DNA of 64,000 nucleotides from [Mycobacterium] fortunisiensis (GTDB lineage: Bacteria > Actinomycetota > Actinomycetes > Mycobacteriales > Mycobacteriaceae), in the NCBI RefSeq assembly GCF_019050325.1, contig NZ_VOMB01000022.1, forward strand, positions 1 through 64,000. The letters are read 5' to 3'. The notes beneath the pieces were generated by a model. The model was not told the origin of the DNA, did no database searches, and saw nothing but the letters and a program-made list of their open reading frames with translations. Below, in pieces: positions 9,503 to 17,772 of this stretch. Each line of letters opens with the position of its first letter. The first letter of the stretch is position 1. A program made the position numbers and the translations under genes.

Positions 9503-10279
9503 TCAATGTTCGTCGTGGTCCAGCTCCATCGACTGGCTGAAGTACAGGATCGTCAGCAGCGAGAAGATGAATGCCTGAATCAGGCCGACGAAGAGGTCGA
9601 AGGTCTTCCAGATGGCGTTGGGCGCCCACTGGATGTACCACGGGAACATCGCGATCAGCGCAACCAGGATGCCGCCGGCGAAGATGTTGCCGAAAAGACG
9701 GAGGGCCAGCGAGATCGGCTTGGCCAGTTCCTCGACGATGTTGATCGGCGCGAGGAAGGCGACGTGCCCCTTGAGCAATTTGACCGGGTGGCCGATGATG
9801 CCGCGACGCCAAATGCCGGCGGCGTGGTAGGCGAGGAACACGAACAGGGCGAGCGCCAGCACGAAGTTGATGTCGGAGGCCGGCGGCTTGTACCACTCGG
9901 CCGCGGCACCGTCGGCCCCGCCGTACTGCAGCGGCAGCACGCCGAGCCAGTTGGAGATCAGGATGAAGACGAAGATCGTCACGGCCAGCGGCAGCACGAA
10001 AGGCGCGACCTTCATACCGATCGAGCTTTCGATCTGCTGGCGCATCTGGATGGTGAGCGCCTCCCAGAACAGCTGAACACCGCCAGGGACACCGGTCGAG
10101 GTGACCTTGGCCCGCAGGACGAAAGCCAGCGCGATCACGATCACCGCGGTGATCGCGGTAGCCAGGATGGTGTCACCGTTGAACGTCATCCCGAACAGCT
10201 CGAACACCATGGTGTGGTGGCCGACGTGGATGGCAGCGCCACCCTCTTCGGCGGCGAGCACGGTCGTCGTCTGAGTCAT
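9503..10279 (-). CDS. atpB: ATP synthase Fo subunit a
   Basis: The 258-residue, multi-spanning subunit a forms the two proton half-channels beside the c-ring. The essential stator arginine is Arg194 in SLALRLFGN, and the last helix holds GLIQAFIFSLLTILYFSQ. Length and motifs are normal for actinobacteria. It begins 10 bp after atpI and is followed by atpE after a gap of about 90 bp. Confidence 0.97.
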   Translation of the reverse strand: MTQTTTVLAAEEGGAAIHVGHHTMVFELFGMTFNGDTILATAITAVIVIALAFVLRAKVTSTGVPGGVQLFWEALTIQMRQQIESSIGMKVAPFVLPLAVTIFVFILISNWLGVLPLQYGGADGAAAEWYKPPASDINFVLALALFVFLAYHAAGIWRRGIIGHPVKLLKGHVAFLAPINIVEELAKPISLALRLFGNIFAGGILVALIAMFPWYIQWAPNAIWKTFDLFVGLIQAFIFSLLTILYFSQSMELDHDEH

Positions 10280-10289
10280 TTAGGTCAGC

Positions 10290-10736
10290 TCAACCCTTCG
10301 ATTCCGTATCCAAGACATCCAGGCCGTTAGAGCGGATCTTCCGCAGTAGGGGGATGCTGGTGCTCATCACCAGCAGGGCCTGGAAAATCGCCAGTCCGAA
10401 CAGCACCGCGATGCCGCCCGAGGTTTTGAAGACAAATGCGATGCCGAGGGCGATCGCGGTGATGATCAGCAGCCGCGTCGCCGAGTTCACGGCCATCTTC
10501 TTCTTGAGGGGATGGTCCTCGGCCGTGATCGACTCGACGGCCCGACGCACCAGCAGCGCGTTGACCAACCCGAGGCCCAGGCCGACCCCGAAGAAAGCTC
10601 CGAACAGGACGTGACCGGTGAATCCGGCCGCCACCAGGGCCAGTGCGGTGAGAGCGATGCAGACGATCAGCAGACGCAGCGGCCGAAACGCGACCGACGG
10701 AAACACCAACGGCGCTTCGTGCGCTGGTGACGTCAC
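10290..10736 (-). CDS. atpI: ATP synthase-associated protein AtpI
   Basis: A 148-residue membrane protein with four predicted transmembrane segments, the conserved LGLGLVNALLVRRAVESI stretch and a basic patch (PLKKKMAVNSATR). AtpI-like proteins are thought to help c-ring assembly or stability but are not part of the mature enzyme. A GTG at 10736 is taken as the start because the product then begins VTSPAHEAPLVFPSVAFRP, like the M. tuberculosis protein, and GGGGTGAAGC precedes it. It is the first gene of the atp cluster; the 266-bp upstream region should contain the operon promoter, with TATTCT and TAGGGT as possible -10 elements but no convincing pair. Confidence 0.9.
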   Translation of the reverse strand: MTSPAHEAPLVFPSVAFRPLRLLIVCIALTALALVAAGFTGHVLFGAFFGVGLGLGLVNALLVRRAVESITAEDHPLKKKMAVNSATRLLIITAIALGIAFVFKTSGGIAVLFGLAIFQALLVMSTSIPLLRKIRSNGLDVLDTESKG

Positions 10737-10978
10737 CGCTTCACCCCAATCCCGCTGCCACAGAAAGCCGTCCCCTCGGATACGCCAAGGGCAGATGCCG
10801 CCTGGCAAAATCCTGTGCGTGCCCGCCGAGAATATCGGAGGGCAACGGGCGGGCTCGACTCACCCACGGGGTAGCTCCCTTTGTCGGTCGTTGATCGGCA
10901 CCTGACGGTTCGTCGAACCGATGGGCCGGGCCGGCAACCCGCGAGGTTTTTCGGGTTCTGGCAGCACCCTAACACATG

Positions 10979-11003
10979 GTAGGCACCCCTAAACGATGCC
11001 TAC
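10979..11003 (-). terminator. Hairpin after wecA
   Basis: A 7-bp perfect inverted repeat (GTAGGCA / TGCCTAC) with an 11-base loop begins at the wecA stop codon. There is no U tract. It may be a weak mycobacterial terminator separating wecA from the atp operon, or only an RNA 3' end structure. Confidence 0.4.
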
Positions 11004-12250
11004 TACTTTTTGTCGTACTTCGCCCCGTGCTCGTCGCCCGGGCCTTCGCTCCCCCGTTGCAACAGCGGTATCAGGGTCACCACGATCGCGACCAGAATGG
11101 CCGCCGCGACCACCGCGCCGGTGTAGCGCGGATCGAAGAAGATCGTCGCCGCGGCACCGAAAGCGATGATGCCGACCCACAGGTAGATCAGCAGCACGGC
11201 ACGGCGATGCGAATGCCCGATCTGCAACAGCCGGTGATGCAGGTGCATCTTGTCGGGGCTGAGCGGGCTGCGGCCGGCCCGGGTGCGCCGCACGATGGCC
11301 AGCAACGTGTCCAGGGCGGGCACCAGCATCACCGCGATCACCAACAGGAACGGCGACAGCAGCGCGAACACGTCGCGGGCGCCGTAGGCGTTCTGCGAGA
11401 TCGGGCCTGCCGCCGTGGTCGAGGCCGCACCGAGCATCAGGCCGATGAGCATCGAGCCGGAGTCGCCCATGAAGATCTTGGCCCGGTGGAAATTGTGCGG
11501 CAGGAAACCCAGACAGGCTCCGGCCAACACCACCGAGATCACCGCGGGCGGATAGAACAGCACATCGCCGCCGTGGTCGCGCAGCAACCCGACCGAGAAG
11601 ATGCAGATCGCCAGCGCGGTGATCAGCCCAAGACCGGCGGCCAGCCCGTCGAGACCGTCGACGAAGTTCATCGCGTTGACGATCGAGACCGTGAGCGCGA
11701 GCGTCAGCAGGATCGACGACACCTGGTCGAGCACGATGGTGCCCACTCCCCCGATCGGGATGTAGAGCACGCTCCAGGCCACGCCCATGGTGACCAGCAC
11801 GCTGGCCGCGGTGATCTGGCCGGCGAACTTCGTCAGCGCGTCCAGCCCCCAGCGGTCGTCGATCAACCCGATGGCCATGATCAGCCCGCCGGCCACCACC
11901 ACCGCCGGCATACCGGTCGAATAGACGAAGCCGCGGGTGAGCGCGGGCAGCTGTGAGGCGAGCAGCACCGCGGCGGCCACCCCGATGTACATCGCCAGCC
12001 CGCCCATCCGTGGCACGGGCTGGACGTGGACGTCGCGTTCCCGGGGGTAGGCGACGGCGCCGAGCCGGATCGCCAGCACGCGCACCCAGCCGGTGGCGAA
12101 GTAGGTGATGATCGCGGCGGTCAACCCGACCAGGATCAGCTCGCGCAGCGGTACCCCGGCGCCGCGTTCCGACAGTGCCAGCAGCCCGGCCTCGACCGCG
12201 GGGATCACTGGGTCGCCGGCCGTCATCACCGATGCACCGTACTGCAGCAA
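11003..12250 (-). CDS. wecA: Decaprenyl-phosphate GlcNAc-1-phosphate transferase
   Basis: A polytopic membrane enzyme (about 11 helices) of the WecA/Rfe family. It transfers GlcNAc-1-phosphate to decaprenyl phosphate, the first step of the linker joining arabinogalactan to peptidoglycan in mycobacteria. Motifs seen are GLIDDRWGLD, NAMNFVDGLDGLAAG, the MGDSGSM segment and HLHHRL. The TTG at 12250 is proposed because LQYG then aligns with the M. tuberculosis MQYG start and it lies 7 bases after the upstream stop. An ATG at 12226 is the alternative and would remove only eight residues. Confidence 0.9.
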   Translation of the reverse strand: MLQYGASVMTAGDPVIPAVEAGLLALSERGAGVPLRELILVGLTAAIITYFATGWVRVLAIRLGAVAYPRERDVHVQPVPRMGGLAMYIGVAAAVLLASQLPALTRGFVYSTGMPAVVVAGGLIMAIGLIDDRWGLDALTKFAGQITAASVLVTMGVAWSVLYIPIGGVGTIVLDQVSSILLTLALTVSIVNAMNFVDGLDGLAAGLGLITALAICIFSVGLLRDHGGDVLFYPPAVISVVLAGACLGFLPHNFHRAKIFMGDSGSMLIGLMLGAASTTAAGPISQNAYGARDVFALLSPFLLVIAVMLVPALDTLLAIVRRTRAGRSPLSPDKMHLHHRLLQIGHSHRRAVLLIYLWVGIIAFGAAATIFFDPRYTGAVVAAAILVAIVVTLIPLLQRGSEGPGDEHGAKYDKK

Positions 12251-12257
12251 GCTGGGA

Positions 12258-12923
12258 TCACTCCGTAGGCGTTGTGGTGAGTGTGGACGGTTCCACGTCG
12301 AGTACCCGGGCAACGTCCTCGACGCTGATCGGGCCCTCCCGCAGGATGCGGGGCGCCGGGCCGGTGAGGTCGACGATGGTGGAGGCGGCCTGTCGTTCGG
12401 CCGGCCCGGCGTCGAGGTACACCTCCACGCTGTCGCCGAGCTGATCGCGGGCGTCGGCCGCGGTCACGGCGGCGGGACGGCCGGAGACGTTGGCGCTGGA
12501 CACCGCCATCGGCCCGACCTCGCGCAGGAGCTCGATCGCCACGGGGTGCAGCGGCATCCGCAGCATCACGCTGCCGTTGGCGTCGCCGAGATCCCACTGC
12601 AATGACGGCGCCTGCGCCACAACCAGACTCAGGGCGCCCGGCCAGAACGCCCGGATCAGTTCCCGCGCCGCCGGTGGCACCGCGAAGACCAGCCCGTCGA
12701 TGGTGGTCCAGGATCCGACCAGCACGCCGACGGGCATGTCGCGGCCACGGCCTTTGGCGGCCAACAGCGCACCCACCGCCTCGGCGTCGAAGGCGTCGGC
12801 ACCGATGCCGTACACGGTGTCGGTGGGCATCACCACCAACCGGCCGCCTTTGACCGCACTGACCGCCGAGGCGATCCCGACGGCACGCTGCTCGGCGTCG
12901 GCGCAGTCGAACATCTCAGGCAT
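12258..12923 (-). CDS. Threonylcarbamoyl-AMP synthase (Sua5/YrdC/TsaC family)
   Basis: A 221-residue YrdC-domain protein that makes threonylcarbamoyl-AMP from threonine, bicarbonate and ATP for the t6A37 modification of ANN-decoding tRNAs. Family features are MPTDTVYGIGADAF near residue 32, LLAAKGRGRDMP, and the SSANVSGRPAA strand. It is a single-domain TsaC-like protein, without the extra Sua5 C-terminal domain. It sits between prmC (45-bp gap) and wecA, the same order as in M. tuberculosis. Confidence 0.92.
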   Translation of the reverse strand: MPEMFDCADAEQRAVGIASAVSAVKGGRLVVMPTDTVYGIGADAFDAEAVGALLAAKGRGRDMPVGVLVGSWTTIDGLVFAVPPAARELIRAFWPGALSLVVAQAPSLQWDLGDANGSVMLRMPLHPVAIELLREVGPMAVSSANVSGRPAAVTAADARDQLGDSVEVYLDAGPAERQAASTIVDLTGPAPRILREGPISVEDVARVLDVEPSTLTTTPTE

Positions 12924-12968
12924 ATTGCCCTACCTTCTTCCCGCCGCCTGGCACAACGCGCATGCAAC

Positions 12969-13814
12969 TCAGCTTCGCGCAATACGGGTCGCGGTGACAA
13001 AGCGGGGTCGCCCGGCCAGATCCCGGCGCGCGGTCACCCCGGTGAAATGTCCGTTGCCGGCAAAGGCTTCCACCGAGAGCTCGGCGGTGGTGTCATCGTG
13101 TTCGACGCCGCACGGCGCACCGTCACGCAACCATCGGTCGGCCAGTTCGACGATCGGCCGGATCACCGCCATACCGTCGGGCCCACCGAACAGGGCGTGT
13201 GCGGGATCATGTTCGGCCACTTCCGGCTCGAGCACCGCGTCCGCTGGGATGTAGGGCGGATTGGACACCAGCAGATCCACCCGGGCGTCGAATTCGGGTA
13301 GCAGGCCGGCAACGGTGACATCGGCATCGACAATCTCGACGCGGGAACCTGTCGCATTGCGACGCGCGAATTCCAGGGCGGCGGGCGAGTTCTCGACGGC
13401 CACCACCCGGGCCCCGGGCCAGTGCTCGGCCAGCGCCAACGCCAACGCACCCGAACCCGTGCAGAGGTCGACAATCAGCGGTTTTGCCGGAAGTTGTTGC
13501 GTACAGGCCCATTCGAGCAGCGCCTCGGTCTCCGGCCGGGGAATGAACACCCCGGGGCCCACCGACAGTGTCAACGGACCGAACGGCGCGGTGCCGATCA
13601 GGTGTTGCAGCGGGACCCGGCCGGCCCGGGCGGCGACGAGTTCGTCGTAGGCCTGCTCGAATCCCTCGCCAGGGTCGTCGAGCAGCATCAACCTGCCGCG
13701 GTCGACACCGGCGACGTGCGCGGCCAGCAGTTCGGCGTCGATCCGCGGTGAGGCGACGCCGACGGCGGCCAACCGTGCTGCTGCGGCCTCGATCGCCTGC
13801 CGCAGCGGGCTCAT
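12969..13814 (-). CDS. prmC: Release factor glutamine N5-methyltransferase
   Basis: The 281-residue enzyme methylates the Gln of the GGQ motif in peptide-chain release factors, using S-adenosylmethionine. The N-terminal helical substrate domain is followed by a Rossmann methyltransferase domain with DLCTGSG at 116-122 and the catalytic NPPY at 185-188. Its ATG overlaps the prfA stop by four bases (ATGA), so the enzyme and its substrate are translationally coupled. Confidence 0.95.
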   Translation of the reverse strand: MSPLRQAIEAAAARLAAVGVASPRIDAELLAAHVAGVDRGRLMLLDDPGEGFEQAYDELVAARAGRVPLQHLIGTAPFGPLTLSVGPGVFIPRPETEALLEWACTQQLPAKPLIVDLCTGSGALALALAEHWPGARVVAVENSPAALEFARRNATGSRVEIVDADVTVAGLLPEFDARVDLLVSNPPYIPADAVLEPEVAEHDPAHALFGGPDGMAVIRPIVELADRWLRDGAPCGVEHDDTTAELSVEAFAGNGHFTGVTARRDLAGRPRFVTATRIARS

Positions 13815-14914
13815 GTCCCCTGCTGGAGCCGGGCCTGTTTGTCCGCCGCCCCGAGGGCGTCGAGGAGCGCATCCATGTCACCGTCGAGCACCTGGTCGAG
13901 GTTGTGCGCCTTGAAATTGATCCGGTGATCGGCGATCCGGTTCTCCGGGAAGTTGTAGGTCCGGATCCGTTCGCTGCGGTCGACCGTGCGGATCTGGCTG
14001 GCGCGGTCGGCCGAGGCGTCGGCCGAGGCCTGCTCCTCGGCCAGTGCCTGCAACCGAGCGGCCAGCACCTGCATGGCCCGGGCCTTGTTCTGCAGCTGCG
14101 AGCGTTCGTTCTGGCAGGTGACGACGATTCCGGTGGGCAGGTGGGTGATGCGCACCGCCGAGTCGGTGGTGTTCACGCCCTGACCGCCCTTACCCGAGGA
14201 TCGGTAGACGTCGATGCGCAGGTCTGACTCGTCGATCTGGACCTGCTCGACCTCGTCGGGCTCGGGGTAGACCAGCACGCCGGCCGCCGACGTGTGCACC
14301 CGGCCCTGCGATTCGGTGACCGGTACGCGCTGCACCCGGTGCACGCCGCCCTCGAACTTCATCCGCGACCAGACGCCGTCGGCGGAATCACCCTTGCCGG
14401 CGATGGTGAGCGTGGCGTCCTTGTAGCCGCCGAGGTCAGACCATGTTTCGTCGAGCACGGTGACCGTCCAGCCGTGCCGCTCGGCGTACCGGATGTACAT
14501 CCGGGCCAGGTCGGCGGCGAACAGGGCCGACTCCTCGCCGCCCTCCCCGGACTTGACCTCCAGCACGATGTCGTCGGCATCGTGGGGGTCCCGGGGTGCG
14601 AGTTGATCGGTCAGCTGCGCGTCGAGTTCGGCGACCTTGGCGGTCAGCTCGTCCACCTCGGCGGCGAAGCTGTCATCGTCGGCGGCCAGCTCGCGGGCCG
14701 CCTCCAGATCACCGCGGGCGGCTTCCAGCTTGCGGTAGGTGCCCACCACCGGCGACACCTGGGCGAAGCGCCGGCCCACCTTGCGGGCGGCCCCGGCGTC
14801 GGCGTGCAGGTTGGGGTCGGCGAGCTGACGCTCGAGATCGGCGTGTTCAGCCAACAACGCCTCGATTGCGCGCCCCGGCGGAGCCGGGAATCCGGCAGAA
14901 GCGGTGTCTGTCAC
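13811..14914 (-). CDS. prfA: Peptide chain release factor 1
   Basis: RF1 recognises UAA and UAG and releases the finished peptide. The 367-residue product contains the GGQ loop within SSGKGGQGVNTTDS and the domain-2 segment reading GGEESALFAADLARMY. The GTG at 14914 is the start, with GAAAGGA about 11 bases upstream. A longer in-frame reading would run through the rpmE hairpin and the rpmE gene and is rejected. It is followed by prmC, whose product modifies this GGQ. Confidence 0.95.
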   Translation of the reverse strand: MTDTASAGFPAPPGRAIEALLAEHADLERQLADPNLHADAGAARKVGRRFAQVSPVVGTYRKLEAARGDLEAARELAADDDSFAAEVDELTAKVAELDAQLTDQLAPRDPHDADDIVLEVKSGEGGEESALFAADLARMYIRYAERHGWTVTVLDETWSDLGGYKDATLTIAGKGDSADGVWSRMKFEGGVHRVQRVPVTESQGRVHTSAAGVLVYPEPDEVEQVQIDESDLRIDVYRSSGKGGQGVNTTDSAVRITHLPTGIVVTCQNERSQLQNKARAMQVLAARLQALAEEQASADASADRASQIRTVDRSERIRTYNFPENRIADHRINFKAHNLDQVLDGDMDALLDALGAADKQARLQQGT

Positions 14915-14964
14915 GTCGGCCCATCCTTTCCACTTATGCCGCCAACTCGTTCCTGGAAACGAGA

Positions 14965-15006
14965 ACAGCGCCCAGATCTGCGCATATGCGACAGATCGGG
15001 CGCTGT
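14965..15006 (-). terminator. Hairpin between rpmE and prfA
   Basis: A long inverted repeat: the left arm ACAGCGCCCAGATCTG (14965-14980) and the right arm CAGATCGGGCGCTGT (14992-15006) pair over 15 bp with one bulge around an 11-base loop. It starts 8 bp after the rpmE stop. A second small hairpin (CTCGTT... at 14946-14963) follows. There is no U tract, as is common in mycobacteria. Partial termination after rpmE is the likely role. Confidence 0.65.
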
Positions 15007-15014
15007 TGACGTAG

Positions 15015-15254
15015 CTACTTGTCGGCAGCAGCCTTGTCGGCGGCAGGCTTGCGCTTGCCGTACCGCTTCTCGAAGCGGGCCACGCGGCCGCCGCTGTCGA
15101 GGATCTTCTGCTTGCCGGTGTAGAACGGGTGGCACTGCGAGCAGACCTCGACGACGATCTGGCCGCTCTGCTTGGTGCTACGGGTGGTGAAAGTATTGCC
15201 GCAACCACAGTGCACCGTGGTGTCGACATACTCAGGGTGAATGCCTGTTTTCAT
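15015..15254 (-). CDS. rpmE: 50S ribosomal protein L31, zinc-binding form
   Basis: The 79-residue L31 has Cys16, Cys18, Cys38 and Cys41 (CGC and CSQC), the zinc-binding or C+ form, plus the conserved HPFYTGKQKILD. A Lys/Ala-rich tail (KPAADKAAADK) is longer than in E. coli. It lies upstream of prfA, as in M. tuberculosis. Many mycobacteria carry a Cys-less paralog elsewhere for zinc starvation; none is visible here. Confidence 0.96.
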   Translation of the reverse strand: MKTGIHPEYVDTTVHCGCGNTFTTRSTKQSGQIVVEVCSQCHPFYTGKQKILDSGGRVARFEKRYGKRKPAADKAAADK

Positions 15255-15409
15255 GGTTCCTCTTCATTCGTTGGCCCGGGTCGCCTCGTGTGTGGCGTGA
15301 ACCGGGACCGAGGGTCGACGGTCAATTATGCCAGGTCAACCGTCAGCAGCCTAAACGCGTGATGACCGGCGGCTATTCCCGGCGCGGCGGGGGTCGAACC
15401 GGCACGGGC

Positions 15410-16963
15410 TCAAATCTGCGCGTAGGCCGTCCCGTCACGCTTCCACAGCACCCGGCCGGTCGGGTCGGCGCCGAGCGCCACCAGCTCACGCTTGAGGATC
15501 TTGTTGGTCGCGGTGCTGGGCAGGTCCTCGGCCAACCAGACGTACCGGGGCCAAGACTTGGGTGACAGGTCCGCTTGAGCGGCGAGGAACGCCGAGAACT
15601 GCTCCGGTGTGAGCTGTTTGCCATCGCGCAACACGATGGCGGCCATCACCTGGTCGCCGACCAGCTCGTCGGGCACCGGGTAAACGGCCACCCGGCTGAC
15701 CAGCGGCTGCCGCAACAGGATTCGTTCGATCGGCGCCGCGGTGATGTTCTCCCCGTCCACCCGCATCCAGTCCGCCGTGCGTCCGGCCAGGTAGATCCAG
15801 CCGTCGGCGTCGCGGTAGGCCAGATCGCCCGACCAGTACACGCCGTGGCGCAGCCGCTCATCGGTGGCGCCCTGGTCGTTGTGGTAGCCGCGGAACATCC
15901 CGCTGCCGTTGGTGTTGACCAGCTCGCCGGTGGCCGCCGCGGCGTTGACCAGGGCCCCGGTGTCGTCGAACTGTGCGACGGGGCACTCTTGAACGGTCTC
16001 CGGGTCGTAGATCGCCACCCCGGGGAAGCCCTGGCCGACGCTTCCGGGGGGCGTGCCCTCGGAGCGGGTGATGATGATCGCCAGCTCGGTCGAGCCGAAG
16101 CCGTCCCACACGCTGCAGCCGAACCGGCGGCTGAACTCGTCGATGTCGCGGTCGGCGGCCTCGTTGCCGAATGCCACCCGCAGCGGATTGTCGTGGTCGT
16201 CAGGCTGCTCGGGCGTGGCCAGGATGTAGGCCAGCGGCTTGCCGACGTAGTTCATGTACGTCGCCCCGTAGCGGCGGATGTCGGGCAGGAATCCGGATGC
16301 GGAGAACTGTGCCGGCGCCATGGCCGCACCCGAACTGAGCGCCACACCCCACCCGGCGTACACGCCGTTGGAGTGGAACAGCGGCATGGACAGGTAGCAG
16401 GTGTCCGTCTCGGTCAGGGCGTAACGCTGCACCAGCGCGGCGGCGGAGAACAGCACGATCGAATGCGGCACCTGGACCGCCTTGGGCTCACCGCTGGTGC
16501 CCGAGGTGAAGATCATCATGAAGGTGTCGTCCGGCCCGACTTCGCGGTGGGGCGTGAGTTCCGGTGCCGACCAGGCGGTGTCGGAGACGTCGACGACGGT
16601 GACGCCGGGCAGGTCGAGGCCGTCGAGCAGTCCCCGGTGCTGTTCGTCGACCAACACGATCTGGCATTGGACCCGGGCGATGTCGCGGGCGAGCGCCGCA
16701 CCGCGGCGGGTGTTGTTGATGCCGCAGACCACGTAGCCACCGAGTGCGGCGGCAGCCAGGGCGGTCAGCATGTCGGGGGTATTGCCGAGCAGGGTGCCGA
16801 CGTGCAGCGGGCGCTGCGGATCGGCCATGCCGATCAGGGCCGCGGCCTGGGCCTTCGCCTCGGCAACATGCTCGCTCCAGGTCCAGGTCTGCTCGCCGTA
16901 CTTGATGGCGATGTTGTTGCTTCCTTCGCGCTCCCGGAGCAACTGCTGCAGCGTTTCGGCCAT
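15410..16963 (-). CDS. FadD-type acyl-CoA synthetase
   Basis: The 517-residue AMP-forming ligase has the P-loop FTSGTSGEPKAV at residues 152-163, WDGFGSTE, YWSGDLAYRDADGWIYLAGR and a C-terminal Lys in TNKILKREL. It should activate a fatty or other carboxylic acid to an acyl-adenylate and then an acyl-CoA. It resembles the mycobacterial FadD1/FadD17 group more than FACL32-type FAALs, but the substrate cannot be read from sequence. It is divergent from a TetR gene with a dyad between them, suggesting local control. Confidence 0.85.
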   Translation of the reverse strand: MAETLQQLLREREGSNNIAIKYGEQTWTWSEHVAEAKAQAAALIGMADPQRPLHVGTLLGNTPDMLTALAAAALGGYVVCGINNTRRGAALARDIARVQCQIVLVDEQHRGLLDGLDLPGVTVVDVSDTAWSAPELTPHREVGPDDTFMMIFTSGTSGEPKAVQVPHSIVLFSAAALVQRYALTETDTCYLSMPLFHSNGVYAGWGVALSSGAAMAPAQFSASGFLPDIRRYGATYMNYVGKPLAYILATPEQPDDHDNPLRVAFGNEAADRDIDEFSRRFGCSVWDGFGSTELAIIITRSEGTPPGSVGQGFPGVAIYDPETVQECPVAQFDDTGALVNAAAATGELVNTNGSGMFRGYHNDQGATDERLRHGVYWSGDLAYRDADGWIYLAGRTADWMRVDGENITAAPIERILLRQPLVSRVAVYPVPDELVGDQVMAAIVLRDGKQLTPEQFSAFLAAQADLSPKSWPRYVWLAEDLPSTATNKILKRELVALGADPTGRVLWKRDGTAYAQI

Positions 16964-16983
16964 CGACCGACCCCCAAAAGTGT

Positions 16984-17009
16984 GTAAACAGATTAGAAAA
17001 ACTGTCTAC
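16984..17009. promoter_or_regulatory. Operator-like dyad between fadD and tetR
   Basis: GTAAACAG (16984-16991) and CTGTCTAC (17002-17009) form a 7-of-8 inverted repeat with a 10-bp AT-rich centre. It lies 20 bp before the fadD start and about 100 bp before the TTG of the divergent TetR gene. This is the usual place for a TetR autoregulatory site. The role is inferred. Confidence 0.5.
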
Positions 17010-17106
17010 CATGGCGCTGGCACGCGACGAAACGTGCTTGGCAGAATCACTACGCAGAATCGACCACCGAGCCACGCCCGCCATTCCCCGAGCGCCAGGA
17101 GCACAG

Positions 17107-17700
17107 TTGACCAGCACCACGGAACCCCGCAGCGTGCGCGATCGACTGATCGACGCTGCCGAGGAATGTCTGCGGACAAAAGGGATCCGCGCGACGACGG
17201 TCTCCGAGGTGGCCGAGGCCGCCGGGGTGTCCCGCGGCTGGTTGTACCGCCATTTCCCCGACAAAGCGACGCTGCTGGGCGCGGCGATCGTCCGCCTCAA
17301 CGACGCATTCTGGTCGGAGGCCCACGCCATGCTCGAACAGATCGACGGGCTGGACCAGCAGATCGCCTGGGGCGTGGGCAACGGCCTGCGGGCCTACGAC
17401 GATCCGGGTGCGGTGCTGTTGAAGCTGCGCACCGATGAACCCGACGAGTTCAATGCCTGCGCCGGCGCCGGCGTCCAGGGCATGGTCCCCGACCTCGCCG
17501 AATTCTGGTCACGCTATCTCGTGACGGCTCGCGACCGCGGCGAGATCCGCGCCGACGTCGACATCGACGAAGCGTCGGAATGGGTTGCGCGGGTGATCAT
17601 CTCGTTGGCGACCGTACCGGGCAACACCCTCGATCCCAGCGACGGTGCGGCCGTGCTGGCCCACGTCCGCCGCTACGTCATCCCCGGATTACGCAACTAA
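17107..17700 (+). CDS. TetR family transcriptional regulator
   Basis: A 197-residue regulator with an N-terminal helix-turn-helix (VSEVAEAAGVSRGWLYRHFPDKATLLG, about residues 34-60) and a variable C-terminal ligand domain. The TTG at 17107 is chosen as start because AGGAG lies five bases upstream and the product then begins directly at the TetR domain; an in-frame ATG at 17011 would add 32 residues overlapping the dyad. The gene is divergent from the acyl-CoA synthetase and may respond to an acyl-CoA or related ligand. The ligand is unknown. Confidence 0.85.
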   Translation: MTSTTEPRSVRDRLIDAAEECLRTKGIRATTVSEVAEAAGVSRGWLYRHFPDKATLLGAAIVRLNDAFWSEAHAMLEQIDGLDQQIAWGVGNGLRAYDDPGAVLLKLRTDEPDEFNACAGAGVQGMVPDLAEFWSRYLVTARDRGEIRADVDIDEASEWVARVIISLATVPGNTLDPSDGAAVLAHVRRYVIPGLRN

Positions 17701-17710
17701 CCCGGTGAGC

Positions 17711-17758
17711 AGACAGAAAACTGCCCCTTTTCGCGTGAAAAGAGGCAGTTTTCTGTCT
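17711..17758. terminator. Bidirectional terminator between tetR and rho
   Basis: AGACAGAAAACTGCC (17711-17725) pairs perfectly with GGCAGTTTTCTGTCT (17744-17758). An inner CTTTTC/GAAAAG pair extends the stem to about 22 bp with one mismatch and a GCGT loop. It sits between the convergent tetR and rho stops, and T-rich arms provide a U-run in both directions. It is preceded by GTGAGCAGAC, also found in the hairpin at 46971-47030. Confidence 0.85.
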
Positions 17759-17772
17759 GGTCGCGGCGTGAG

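Noticed and set aside
10733..10975. 80-codon open frame upstream of atpI
   Set aside because: It lacks a ribosome-binding site and a recognisable product, and contains the likely promoter region.
15015..15254. RF1 start extended into rpmE
   Set aside because: The extension would read through the rpmE hairpin and gene in another frame; GTG 14914 has a good ribosome-binding site and matches RF1 length.
15300..15345. TTGACC direct repeat upstream of rpmE as promoter or zinc-regulator box
   Set aside because: Neither a proper -10 at standard distance nor a Zur-like palindrome is present.
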